A stretch of DNA of 64,000 nucleotides from Furfurilactobacillus curtus. GTDB taxonomy: Bacteria > Bacillota > Bacilli > Lactobacillales > Lactobacillaceae. Under the pieces are notes generated by a model, which had not been told where the DNA came from, did not search any database, and saw nothing but the letters and a program-made list of their open reading frames with translations. Made by a program: the position numbers and the translations under genes. Every line of letters starts with the position of its first letter. Position 1 is the stretch's first letter. The stretch covers positions 124,001 to 188,000 of the forward strand of contig NZ_BQXO01000003.1 in NCBI RefSeq assembly GCF_045862785.1. Reading direction: 5' to 3'. Of the stretch, positions 35,020-44,028 are shown one piece after another.

Positions 35020-36486
35020 CTAGTCTTTTGCTGTAGTTTCACTATCATCTGTTGCTGCTTTTTGCTGTTCTTTTTGTAACAAGTAATTATCATATCGACG
35101 AGCAAATGGGAAATACATTATTACTGATACTGCTAATGTAATTGCCTGCCAAATGGCCATTTTCCAACCGCCAATCAGAAAGCCAGAAATAACAGCTGGA
35201 GTAGTCCATGGCGCGGCAACACCATTCAGTGGCGGTACAACCCCAAAATAAATCATACAATAAGTTGAAATGGCAACGAATAACGGTGTTAAGAAAAATG
35301 GAATGGCCAAAAATGGGTTCATAACCAATGGTAATCCAAATAAAAATGGTTCATTGATGTTAAAAATCGCCGGAACTAATTCAATCTTGCCAATTGATTT
35401 AAATTGTTCTGATTTAGCCATGAATACTGCGAAAATGACTAACCCAAAAGTAATTCCAGATCCAGTTAAGTTAATAAAGTTATTGTAGAATTCATTCGTA
35501 ATGATATGAGCACCATTTGCTAAGGTTAGCTTCCCGGCATGATACAACACCGCATTAGCCGCAGTGTTAGGAATTAAGAACGCGCTCGCAATTGCGGCGA
35601 CAATCAGACCACCATGAACTCCGAAAAACCAAAAGAACGAGACCGCAAATCCAATAACAATTGCGCCTAACAATGAATCCGAGATTCCTTGCATTGGCAA
35701 TTCAAGAATTTTATAAATCAAGCTAAGTAAATCCGTATGCATCAATGTTTTTAGCCCGGCGTAAATAAACATAGATACCATTAGAATAACTCCGGCGGGA
35801 ATCATTGCAGTAAATTGATCTGCCACACTAGCTGGCACTTGTTCAGGCAACGTGAATTTCCAACCAAGTTTCAACATCTTAGAATAAGATGCACCAACTA
35901 AAATACCAATGATGATGGCTGCAACCATTCCTTGACCACCGAGCCAAGTAATGTTGATTACATTGGTAATTGGTGATTTTACGAAGGTTTGTAAAACATG
36001 TGGCAGTTGGCTAACATGACTAGCTACATTATGAGCTGACATAACTGTCGAACCAGCTGTATTAAGAATCCCTGTACCACCTTTACCAATGGCGGTCGTC
36101 AATGGGCTAGTGGTTTGTAAAAGCTGCAACATTAAGAATGCTGACAACGCAGTTAGTCCTGCTGGTAAAGCCTCATAACCCTCATTTTTAACATAAACAT
36201 ATGCGATACCAACTACTGCCCAAATTGATAAAACGCCAAATGTCGTTGTATAAGCTTGGGTGAAAAATGCTGTCCAACCAGAAGCCTTTAGGGCATCTGC
36301 AACAGACTTGATGGGCACATTGGATAAAATCAAGAAAATTGATCCAATAATGATGAATGGTAGTGCGTAAACCATCCCATTTTGCAGCGCTTTGATGGGG
36401 CGTGTGTTCACAAACTTCATCACAGGCGGCAAAATTTTTTGATTAATGAAGCTACCAATACCCTTTTTACTTGATTCTTCTTGCAT
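35020..36486 (-). CDS. PTS system cellobiose-family IIC permease
   Basis: Membrane channel for a beta-linked disaccharide or oligosaccharide. The 488-residue protein has about ten hydrophobic segments, the early RPIKALQNGMVYALPFIIIGS (shown in part as ALQNGMVYALPF), FWFFGVHGGLIVA (about 285) and the conserved NINEPFLFGLPLVMNP (about 385-400). The ATG overlaps the stop of the upstream GH1 gene (TGATG), so the two are coupled; a GTG one codon before is also possible. IIB and IIA follow immediately. Confidence 0.95.
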   Translation of the reverse strand: MQEESSKKGIGSFINQKILPPVMKFVNTRPIKALQNGMVYALPFIIIGSIFLILSNVPIKSVADALKASGWTAFFTQAYTTTFGVLSIWAVVGIAYVYVKNEGYEALPAGLTALSAFLMLQLLQTTSPLTTAIGKGGTGILNTAGSTVMSAHNVASHVSQLPHVLQTFVKSPITNVINITWLGGQGMVAAIIIGILVGASYSKMLKLGWKFTLPEQVPASVADQFTAMIPAGVILMVSMFIYAGLKTLMHTDLLSLIYKILELPMQGISDSLLGAIVIGFAVSFFWFFGVHGGLIVAAIASAFLIPNTAANAVLYHAGKLTLANGAHIITNEFYNNFINLTGSGITFGLVIFAVFMAKSEQFKSIGKIELVPAIFNINEPFLFGLPLVMNPFLAIPFFLTPLFVAISTYCMIYFGVVPPLNGVAAPWTTPAVISGFLIGGWKMAIWQAITLAVSVIMYFPFARRYDNYLLQKEQQKAATDDSETTAKD

Positions 36487-37865
36487 CACAGTTCATCCCC
36501 GTTCTTTTCCAATACCGATTGAAACCAGTAATACGAGGCTTTCGGTACCCGCTTTAAATCTTTTAATTCATGATTTGTGCGATTGACATAAATCATACCG
36601 TAACGTTTTTCACAATCCGCATGAGAGCTCGGAATATCAATTAGCCCCCATCCCAGATACCCCATCACATTTGCACCATCTTTAAACATGGCATCTTTCA
36701 TTGCTTGAATATGTGTTCGATGATAATCAATGCGTTGTTCATCTTCAATTTGATGTTGCCCATCCCAGTGTTCTTTTAAACCAATGCCATTTTCAATTGG
36801 AAAAACAGGCACCTTGAAACGATTTGACAGATGTGTGATGATGTTGCGAAAACCTAGTGGATCAATTTCCCATTTCCAAGGGCTCTTGTTCACATATGGA
36901 TTAGGTTCTGCTGCTTGATTTAAGTATCGGTTAGGTGCCGTTCCATTCGGAATTTTGTCGGCATTTAGGACCGTTGATTTATAATAACTAAATGAGAGAA
37001 AATCAGCATGCATTTTGCGCATGATTTCCTGATCCTCCACCTGAAAGTCAGCATCTATTTTTTGATTCTTAATGTAAGTTAGCACCTCTTTTGAGTAACC
37101 TTCACCGAGAAAAGCCTGACTTAAATTGTCGTTTAAAAATTCATTTAGTCGACGGGTGTAAAAGACATCCGTTGGCTTGCTACTAGCCGGATAAGCAGGT
37201 GTATATGCGATCATGCCACCTATTTTAAGTAATGGAAATTTCTGATGAAGATAAGCATCTACACGTGCATGGGCAAGCATCGTATGATGAAAAATCTGAT
37301 ACATATCTGTAAGCGAACGATCTCCACTTAAGTAACCGGAAATATTAAATACTTCATCAGTAAAATATAAATTATGTTCATTAAAGGTGATCCAATAAGG
37401 AACTCGATCAGCAAAATGATCAATCATTGCCTTAGCAAAACGAACGAATGCATCAATCACATGGCGTGAACTAAATCCATTGTACTTTTGCGCTAACGCT
37501 AAGGGCATATCAAAATGATAAAGACAAATCATCGGCGTAATACCACGTTTCAGCATGGCGTTCACCATTCGATCATAAAAATCAATTCCACGTTGATTAA
37601 ATTTGCCATCACCATCTGGGATCACTCGCGACCAAGAAATTTGAATTCGATACATATTCAAATGCATAGACGCCATCAGGTCTAAATCTTCTTCATACAA
37701 GTGATATTCATCAATTCCATCCCGCCAATCGGTTGTATTCGCTGTCGCAGTGACAGTGTCATAGACTGATGGTCCTTTACCATCTAAATTCCAAGCACCT
37801 TCCGTTTGCATACTTGAAACTGAATTTCCCCAAAAAAAGTTTTTTGGCATTTTTCGTTCAGTCAC
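36486..37865 (-). CDS. 6-phospho-beta-glucosidase/mannosidase-like, GH1 (first gene of operon)
   Basis: The 459-residue GH1 enzyme has FFWGNSVSSMQTEGAWN, acid/base Glu in ITFNEHN (about 170), nucleophile Glu in FPIENGIG (about 357), and PSSHADCEKRYGMIY (about 425) with the Ser/Lys/Tyr set for a 6-phosphate. It is clearly diverged from the other GH1 in the operon and shorter, suggesting a different aglycone or sugar. It is the first gene after a promoter with a cre site and a large palindrome. Confidence 0.92.
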   Translation of the reverse strand: MTERKMPKNFFWGNSVSSMQTEGAWNLDGKGPSVYDTVTATANTTDWRDGIDEYHLYEEDLDLMASMHLNMYRIQISWSRVIPDGDGKFNQRGIDFYDRMVNAMLKRGITPMICLYHFDMPLALAQKYNGFSSRHVIDAFVRFAKAMIDHFADRVPYWITFNEHNLYFTDEVFNISGYLSGDRSLTDMYQIFHHTMLAHARVDAYLHQKFPLLKIGGMIAYTPAYPASSKPTDVFYTRRLNEFLNDNLSQAFLGEGYSKEVLTYIKNQKIDADFQVEDQEIMRKMHADFLSFSYYKSTVLNADKIPNGTAPNRYLNQAAEPNPYVNKSPWKWEIDPLGFRNIITHLSNRFKVPVFPIENGIGLKEHWDGQHQIEDEQRIDYHRTHIQAMKDAMFKDGANVMGYLGWGLIDIPSSHADCEKRYGMIYVNRTNHELKDLKRVPKASYYWFQSVLEKNGDEL

Positions 37866-37905
37866 TCAGCTCATCCCTAACTGTCTTTTGTCTGTGTCGT
37901 GATTC

Positions 37906-37919
37906 AGTAAGCGCTTACA
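37906..37919 (-). promoter_or_regulatory. cre site (CcpA operator) of the GH1-PTS operon
   Basis: AGTAAGCGCTTACA, with a fully palindromic 12-bp core GTAAGCGCTTAC, matches the cre consensus TGWAANCGNTNWCA at 13 of 14 positions on either strand. It lies six bases after the TATAAT, over the expected transcription start, a position suited to CcpA repression. Confidence 0.85.
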
Positions 37920-37925
37920 GGATGT

Positions 37926-37931
37926 ATTATA
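37926..37931 (-). promoter_or_regulatory. -10 element of the GH1-PTS operon promoter
   Basis: Perfect TATAAT on the minus strand, about 60 bases before the first GH1 start. The -35 position 17-18 bases upstream falls inside the right arm of the 25-bp palindrome and does not resemble TTGACA, which would fit a promoter needing an activator bound at the palindrome. Confidence 0.65.
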
Positions 37932-37938
37932 CTTCTTC

Positions 37939-37990
37939 TTTTACACAAAGAACATGCTTTTTTAGAAAAAAGCATGTTCTTTGTGTAAAA
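37939..37990. repeat. Perfect 25-bp inverted repeat with 2-base centre
   Basis: Left arm 37939-37963 and right arm 37966-37990 are exact reverse complements, with AG between them. The arms contain TTTTACACAAAGAACATGC then a run of T. It overlaps the -35 region of the GH1-PTS operon promoter and adjoins a second hairpin. It could be an operator, an RNA hairpin from read-through, or a remnant of a small palindromic element. Confidence 0.9.
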
Positions 37991-38019
37991 GCCTGTCAGA
38001 ATCAGTGATTCTGACAGGC
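37991..38019. terminator. Hairpin after the mannose-6-phosphate isomerase gene
   Basis: Perfect 14-bp inverted repeat GCCTGTCAGAATCA around a single central base, flanked by AAA on one side and TTT on both transcribed ends (minus strand GGCTTTTACAC). It lies about 28 bases after the manA-like stop codon and probably acts as its terminator. Confidence 0.75.
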
Positions 38020-38047
38020 TTTGTATTAACAATTTAAAATCGAATTT

Positions 38048-39013
38048 TTAAATTTGTGTTCCAGGCTCACTAGCAATAATTTGAACATCCCCACTAATTG
38101 CCCAATCCTTAACATCAAAAGGAATGATAAAATGCATCCCCTTTGCTAGAGCATACGGCTCTTGCCCCGGCACAATCAACTGACCATGGCCTTTTAGTAC
38201 AGAAGCTAATGTGTAAGGAGCCTGCCCGCGACTAATGTGTAACTCATCGCCATTAGGTCGCCATTCATAAACGGCAAAGAATTCAGAAGCAACAAACTTC
38301 TTAATTGTCCCCTTGCCTACGTGTTTAGTGGTAATCGTTAACTGCGGATCAACATGTGGCACCGTTGTCACATCAATACTTTGTTGCTTGTGCAATGGTC
38401 GTTTTCGACCATGGGAATCCGTTCTGTCCCAATCATAAACACGGTATGTGGTATCAGAACTTTGCTGAGTCTCTAATACCATAATGCCCGCACCTAATGC
38501 ATGAATCGTGCCACTAGGAACATAAAAGAAGTCTCCAGGTTTAACTGGAACTGTTCGAAACAGTTGATCCCAATGATCGTGATTAATCCAATCAGCCAAT
38601 TGTTCACGCGTTTGGGCGTGATGCCCATAATAAAGTTTGGCCCCAGGTTCAGCGGCAATTACATACCAACATTCTGTTTTTCCTAATTCATGCTCATGTT
38701 CTTGTGCATAAGCATCATCAGGATGAACCTGCACGGATAAATCCTCATGAGCATCTAATATTTTCGTTAACAGTGGGAACACATCACCCTTAGCATCACC
38801 AAAAACTTCCCGATGAGTTTTCCAAATGTTGTCTAGCGTTTGTCCCTTGAACTCACCATTAACAATAGTGGCTGGGCCATGCGGATGAGCCGATATCGCC
38901 CAAGCCTCCCCAGTATGATCACTTGGTATTTCATAATTAAATCGGTCACGAAGACCAGTGCCACCCCAAATTTTTTCATGAAATACTGGAATCATAAACA
39001 TCGGTTCACTCAT
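38048..39013 (-). CDS. manA: Mannose-6-phosphate isomerase, class I (cupin)
   Basis: Zinc enzyme interconverting mannose-6-P and fructose-6-P. The 321-residue product has KIWGGTGLRDRFNY at the N-terminus, metal-binding QVHPDDAYAQEHE (about 97-109) with KTECWYVI, the VPSGTIHALGAG His (about 170) and the YDWDR motif. The ATG of MSEPMFM has AAGGAG eight bases upstream; a GTG three codons earlier is too close to it. It has its own unit directly upstream of the GH1-PTS operon, corresponding to gmuF in gmu operons. Confidence 0.95.
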   Translation of the reverse strand: MSEPMFMIPVFHEKIWGGTGLRDRFNYEIPSDHTGEAWAISAHPHGPATIVNGEFKGQTLDNIWKTHREVFGDAKGDVFPLLTKILDAHEDLSVQVHPDDAYAQEHEHELGKTECWYVIAAEPGAKLYYGHHAQTREQLADWINHDHWDQLFRTVPVKPGDFFYVPSGTIHALGAGIMVLETQQSSDTTYRVYDWDRTDSHGRKRPLHKQQSIDVTTVPHVDPQLTITTKHVGKGTIKKFVASEFFAVYEWRPNGDELHISRGQAPYTLASVLKGHGQLIVPGQEPYALAKGMHFIIPFDVKDWAISGDVQIIASEPGTQI

Positions 39014-39093
39014 TACGCCCACTCCTTCTCAACATTGCTAAAAATTTCACATCGGCCATAGTGTACCACAATTTAAAAAAGCCAATTACTTTT

Positions 39094-40095
39094 TTACGTA
39101 GTCTCATTTAAAAAAGTTCTATATAAATGAGGACGCAAATTAATAAATCGCCGGTTATTTTGCGTTGGATGAACGCGGTTCGTCAACAACACAAATCCTT
39201 GTTTTGTGACACGATCAAGAATCAAAATAGTTCCCGTATAGCCTGTATGAAATGCAACTAAATGATCTGGTGTACTGGCAGCAATTAAATTCCAACCTAA
39301 TGACCGGCCAAGATTTCGCCTCGGCGTTTGGTCTGTTTGCAATAAATCACGAGTTTTAGTTGACAATACATCATCACGATCACTTAAGAACCACTGGGCA
39401 AAGGTCGTCACATCATCCAGTGAAGCAAATAAACCTGCCGAGCCACAATGTTCTTTTAAAATCGCTGCTTTAGGATCATGAACCTGTCCGCGAAGCAGTC
39501 CGTTTGGCGTCAATTCAGTGGGCACACTATCTTTAGGTTCCGGATTAAACGTTGCAGTCGTCATTTGTAATGGTAACAAGACTTGTTGGCGAATCACGGT
39601 CTGCACTGGTTGTTGATAAATCGCTTCCAAGACTAGTCCAATAAAAATTAGCCCAATATCAGTATAATGGTCACGCTGTTCAAAGGTTGGTCCTACCGAT
39701 AGTTTCAATAACGCCGCTAATAGCTGATCAGCTGGCAACTGATTACGGTGGGGAATATAGCCACTGATGGCTGCCGTATGTGTTAATAAATCGCGGAGCG
39801 TCACTCGTTCATCCGACCACGCTGGCACAAAATGACGCAGTGAATCATCCACACTGATCACACCCTGCTCAACTAATTGCATGACGGCCGTTGTCGTGCC
39901 GATCACCTTCGTAAGTGAGGCTAAATCATATAACATCCCTGCGTGCAAGGGTTCAGGTTCCGGCCACCAAGCAGCCTGACCAATCACTTTTTTCTTTACA
40001 CATTCATGATCGATCAATGCGTACGACGCTCCGGGAACAATATGTTCGCTCACCAACTGCTCAATCATTTTTTCCGTATGCATCCCGCTAATCAC
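39094..40095 (-). CDS. Serine hydrolase of the beta-lactamase/penicillin-binding protein fold
   Basis: A 333-residue class C-like serine hydrolase (beta-lactamase, esterase or D-aminopeptidase group). The SxxK motif is SLTK in LASLTKVIGTT (about residue 60), the second motif is YTDIG (Tyr-x-Asp in place of Tyr-x-Asn, about 145), and the KTG-equivalent is HTGYTG (about 293). No signal peptide is visible, so it may act in the cytoplasm or be an esterase. The start appears to be GTG with AAAGGG upstream; an ATG four codons later is possible. True substrate unknown. Confidence 0.85.
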   Translation of the reverse strand: MISGMHTEKMIEQLVSEHIVPGASYALIDHECVKKKVIGQAAWWPEPEPLHAGMLYDLASLTKVIGTTTAVMQLVEQGVISVDDSLRHFVPAWSDERVTLRDLLTHTAAISGYIPHRNQLPADQLLAALLKLSVGPTFEQRDHYTDIGLIFIGLVLEAIYQQPVQTVIRQQVLLPLQMTTATFNPEPKDSVPTELTPNGLLRGQVHDPKAAILKEHCGSAGLFASLDDVTTFAQWFLSDRDDVLSTKTRDLLQTDQTPRRNLGRSLGWNLIAASTPDHLVAFHTGYTGTILILDRVTKQGFVLLTNRVHPTQNNRRFINLRPHLYRTFLNETT

Positions 40096-40184
40096 GCCAC
40101 TACCCTTTCAACTAAACACATCAAGTAAACCCGCTTCTTAACTAGCCTCAAGCTTAACACATGTCGCTCGAACATCACTGCGTC

Positions 40185-42020
40185 CTAAATCGTTTGCCCC
40201 AAAAATTGACTGTTGTACAGCTGCGCATAAAAGCCCTTAGCTGCTAGCAGACTTTGATGTGTTCCTGTTTCCACCACGGCACCATGATTCATCACCACAA
40301 TTTGATCGGCATTTTGGATCGTAGACAGCCGATGAGCCACCACAAAACTCGTTCGATGTTGCAATAAAGTGGCCATTGCTGTTTGAATTTGCATTTCAGT
40401 ACGACTATCAACAGAACTGGTTGCCTCATCTAAAATTAAAATCTCTGGATCGGCCAAAAAGGCACGTGCGATGGTTAATAATTGCTGCTGGCCTTGCGAG
40501 ATATTGCTAGCGTCTTGATTTAGAACCGTTTGATAGCCATCTGGTAATTGTTCAATAAATTGATCAGCTTGTGCCGCTACCGCCGCAGTTTTAACTTCCT
40601 TATCAGAGGCATTCTCACGACCATATCGGATGTTATCAGCAATCGTACCAGCAAATAACCATGTTTCTTGCAATACCATGCCGAAATGTTGCCGAATTTG
40701 GTCGCGTGTATGGTTCCGAACATCAGTGCCGTCCAAACGGATACTACCACCATCGACCTCATAAAATCGTTCCAATAAATTAATAATCGTCGTTTTGCCA
40801 GCGCCGGTTGGTCCCACGATTGCGATCATTTTATTGCGTTTCACTGCCAGATCAAATTGCTGAATCAACGGTTGATCAGCCCGATAGGAAAAATCTACCG
40901 CCGCTAGTGTCAATTTATTCGTGTCCTCAGCGACGGACGGATAATTTGCTGTTGTCTCATCCATTTCAGGTTCATCCAATACCTGAAAGATACGCTCTGC
41001 TGATGCAATGGTAGCTTGAATAGTGTTTGTCATATTGGCAATTTGGGTAATCGGTTGGCTAAATTGATTCGTGTATTGCAAAAACGCCTGCACGTTGCCT
41101 AGTGTAATACCACCTTCTGCAACTTGAATGCCACCAATGACCGCTACCATCACGTAATCAAAATTTGAAATGAAGTTCATTAAAGGAAAAATCAAACTAG
41201 AAATAAACTGGGCCTTCCAAGCTGCTTTATAATAGTGATCATTCTGTTGAGCAAAAGTTTTGATAGCTTCTGGTTCGTGATTGTAGGTTCGAACCACTGT
41301 ATGCGCCGCAAAAGTCTCTTCAACTTGATCGTTCATCGTCCCTAAGGCTGTCTGTTGTGTCATGAAGAATTTTTGCGAGCGTGGTGCAACCACACGCACC
41401 ACAATGAGACTCATTGGAACTGTAATTAATGCCACCAGCGTCAATGCCCAACTGATTGACAACATCAGTAACAATACACCGATAAAAGTTACAGCTGATG
41501 TAACGATCTGAATAAAGCTCATTTGGAGCGTCCCGGCAATATTATCCATGTCATTAACCGCACGTGACATGATGTCCCCATTATTATGGGTATCATAATA
41601 TTTGATCGGAACACGTGACAATTTGGCTTTGAATTCTCGCCGCAATTGATAAACCACCCGCTGAGAAATCCGCGTCATGACGATCTGCTGAACGATCGAG
41701 AAGATTCCGGAGACCGCGTATAAAATGCCCGTCTCTGCTAAAATTTTAGCAATTGCGGACATATTAATTGCAATTCCAGTCCCCGGATGCTGACTTGCCT
41801 GCGTCACGCCAGCATAAATTAAGGTCGTGGCATTTCCTAGCAATTTAGGGCCAAAAATAGATGTAATAACAGAGATGAGCGCCAGGACAACCGAAACAAT
41901 CAGGCCAATTCGCCATGGTTTTAGATAGCTGAATAACCGTCTAGTCGTCGGCCAAAATTGCGTTGGATGTTCTGTCGGTCGAGCAAATTGATTACCATGT
42001 CCCGATCCTGGATTACGCAT
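40185..42020 (-). CDS. ABC exporter half-transporter, canonical Walker B subunit (LmrD-like)
   Basis: Second subunit of a heterodimeric multidrug-type ABC exporter. The 611-residue protein has six membrane helices in its first 320 residues and a nucleotide-binding domain with Walker A GPTGAGKTTIINLL (about 400), a degenerate signature NISQGQQQLLTIARA in place of LSGGQ, and a normal Walker B ILILDEATSSVD. The start MRNPGSG has AAGGAGGTG upstream and overlaps the previous gene by eight bases. Specificity cannot be read; multidrug or lipid export is likely. Confidence 0.93.
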   Translation of the reverse strand: MRNPGSGHGNQFARPTEHPTQFWPTTRRLFSYLKPWRIGLIVSVVLALISVITSIFGPKLLGNATTLIYAGVTQASQHPGTGIAINMSAIAKILAETGILYAVSGIFSIVQQIVMTRISQRVVYQLRREFKAKLSRVPIKYYDTHNNGDIMSRAVNDMDNIAGTLQMSFIQIVTSAVTFIGVLLLMLSISWALTLVALITVPMSLIVVRVVAPRSQKFFMTQQTALGTMNDQVEETFAAHTVVRTYNHEPEAIKTFAQQNDHYYKAAWKAQFISSLIFPLMNFISNFDYVMVAVIGGIQVAEGGITLGNVQAFLQYTNQFSQPITQIANMTNTIQATIASAERIFQVLDEPEMDETTANYPSVAEDTNKLTLAAVDFSYRADQPLIQQFDLAVKRNKMIAIVGPTGAGKTTIINLLERFYEVDGGSIRLDGTDVRNHTRDQIRQHFGMVLQETWLFAGTIADNIRYGRENASDKEVKTAAVAAQADQFIEQLPDGYQTVLNQDASNISQGQQQLLTIARAFLADPEILILDEATSSVDSRTEMQIQTAMATLLQHRTSFVVAHRLSTIQNADQIVVMNHGAVVETGTHQSLLAAKGFYAQLYNSQFLGQTI

Positions 42021-43743
42021 TAGGCTCACCTCCTTCTCGAATTTGTGAATCAATAATCTCGCGGTATGTCTGATTTCGTTGCTTCAGTTGTTCATGGGTC
42101 CCAGCATCAAGCAGTCGACCATGATCGAGTAATAGAATCAAGTCTGCATTAACTACCGTGGAGATACGTTGAGCAACAATCACAGTAACCGCTTGTTGCA
42201 CCTGGTGATCTGCTCTTAATGCCTGTCGCAACTTTGCGTCCGTTTCAAAATCCAAAGCGCTAAAGGAATCGTCAAAAATATACACACTAGCTGGTTTTAA
42301 AATGGTGCGGGCAATGGCCAGTCGTTGTCGCTGCCCACCTGAATAATTACCACCGTCTTGCTCAACTGGGGCATCAAGCCCACCCTGGGCTTTAATAAAA
42401 TCATCCGCTTGAGCAGTCGCTAGGGCCGCCCACAACTGTTCATCTGTTGCGTTCGAGGCTCCGTAGATCAGATTACTACGAACAGTTCCACTAAATAACA
42501 CAGCCGTCTGTTGATTTAATGCGACCTGGTTGTGCAGCGCCGTCAACGTCAATTGACGAACATCAACCCCATCAACTGACACAGCGCCATCACTGACTTC
42601 GTATAACCGAGGAATTAAATTAATTAGTGAACTTTTCCCAGCGCCAGTGCCGCCGAGAATTGCAATCGTCTGCCCCGCGTGGGCAGTAAAAGAAATATCC
42701 GTTAAAGCTGGCCGGCCAGCATCAGGATAACTAAATGAAACGTGATCAAACGTAAGGCTTGCTGCGGCCTTATCCGTGTTAGCCTTACTACCGTCTTTAA
42801 TATCTTGGACGGTTCCCAATACAGCCTGAATTCGAGTTGCCGAAGCTGAAGCCCGCGGAATAAAAACAAACATTCGTGACAACATCATAAAGGCCATCAG
42901 AATTTGCGTCGCATAGGTCATAAAGGCAACCAAGCTCCCAATTTGCATCTGGTTAGCACCAATAATTTGAGCGCCAAACCAGATGATCGCAATTTGTGAA
43001 GCACTTAAAATCAGTGTCATGATTGGAAACATCAGGCTAACCAATTCAAAGGCACGCGTACTTGTGTTCGTTAAATCCTGGTTGGCGTCATTAAATCGTG
43101 TCCCTTCGTACCCATCGCGATTAAAAGCCCTAATGACACGTACGCCAGTTAAACCTTCTCGTAAAATCAAATTAATCCGATCAGTTTTACCTTGAATACT
43201 ACGAAATAGGCGAACAGAGGCATGTTGAATCAAATACACGACTAACGCGAGGATCGGCAAAACCACCAAAAATATTAACGTTAGCTGCTTGTTCTTTAAG
43301 TAAGCCATGATTCCGGCCCCGACGAGATTAATTGGCGCCATAATCATCATTCTCAGCATCGTCACGGTTACATTTTGAACTTGGGTAACATCGTTAGTGG
43401 TTCGCGTAATCAGTGACGCATCACCATAATGGTCAAAATTTGCATTGCTCATATAGGTCACGCGATTGAACAAATCTCGACGCAAGTCACGGCCCATCCG
43501 CATCGATTGGGTGGCCGCAAAGTAAACATTTCCAGCAGCAGCTGCGACACCCACCAATGAAACGATTAACATGATGATCCCAGTTTGCCAGATATAAGCC
43601 AAGTTATGCTTGGCAACCCCGAAATCGATTATATTGGCCGTAATTGTTGGTAAAAATAAATTACAGGCTGCCTGAACAATTAAAAATAGCAAAGCCCCGA
43701 TAAATCCCCACCAGGCAACATATCGGCTAGCTAGTTTAAACAT
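42013..43743 (-). CDS. ABC exporter half-transporter, degenerate Walker B subunit (LmrC-like)
   Basis: First subunit of the heterodimer, 576 residues with an exporter-type membrane domain (six helices) and a nucleotide-binding domain: Walker A GGTGAGKSSLINLI (about 360), intact signature YSGGQRQRLAIARTI, but Walker B IFDDSFSALD where the catalytic Glu is replaced by Asp. This asymmetry matches LmrC/BmrC-type subunits, where one ATP site is non-hydrolytic. The start MFKLASRY has AAAGGAG upstream; a 27-codon longer frame lacks one. Confidence 0.93.
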   Translation of the reverse strand: MFKLASRYVAWWGFIGALLFLIVQAACNLFLPTITANIIDFGVAKHNLAYIWQTGIIMLIVSLVGVAAAAGNVYFAATQSMRMGRDLRRDLFNRVTYMSNANFDHYGDASLITRTTNDVTQVQNVTVTMLRMMIMAPINLVGAGIMAYLKNKQLTLIFLVVLPILALVVYLIQHASVRLFRSIQGKTDRINLILREGLTGVRVIRAFNRDGYEGTRFNDANQDLTNTSTRAFELVSLMFPIMTLILSASQIAIIWFGAQIIGANQMQIGSLVAFMTYATQILMAFMMLSRMFVFIPRASASATRIQAVLGTVQDIKDGSKANTDKAAASLTFDHVSFSYPDAGRPALTDISFTAHAGQTIAILGGTGAGKSSLINLIPRLYEVSDGAVSVDGVDVRQLTLTALHNQVALNQQTAVLFSGTVRSNLIYGASNATDEQLWAALATAQADDFIKAQGGLDAPVEQDGGNYSGGQRQRLAIARTILKPASVYIFDDSFSALDFETDAKLRQALRADHQVQQAVTVIVAQRISTVVNADLILLLDHGRLLDAGTHEQLKQRNQTYREIIDSQIREGGEPNA

Positions 43744-43950
43744 TAGCTGCCACGCTCCTTTCGATAAACGTCTGCTAACAGTATCTTGCTGACCGTTAAT
43801 AGATTCAAGCAATTCGCCACGCAACTTTTAACGACCACTTAAATAAAACTCAACACTCCGCCGCTGAACATTAACCGCACCCTGTGGATTGGCGTATTTT
43901 GGTAATTAGTCAGACTGCGTTAGGCACAAAAGTCAGACTTATGGAACTCG

Positions 43951-43993
43951 ACAAAAAGAGTTCGCACCAAAAATCAAGGCGAACTCTTTTAAA
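43951..43993. terminator. Bidirectional terminator after the opuC-type operon
   Basis: AAAAGAGTTCG pairs with CGAACTCTTTT across a 15-base loop, with A and T runs on both flanks. On the minus strand it lies 35-80 bases after the last permease gene of the compatible-solute transporter. Confidence 0.85.
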
Positions 43994-44028
43994 AAAATTG
44001 TTGTAATTAATCGTTGGAATAATTTTGC

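Noticed and set aside
34335..37865. Plain cellobiose or lactose utilisation as the sole role of the PTS operon
   Set aside because: The GntR plus ROK kinase plus adjacent manA combination fits a gmu-type system better, though cellobiose use is not excluded.
38840..39061. 73-codon plus-strand open frame at the manA 5' end
   Set aside because: Antisense to manA, no ribosome binding site, no family.
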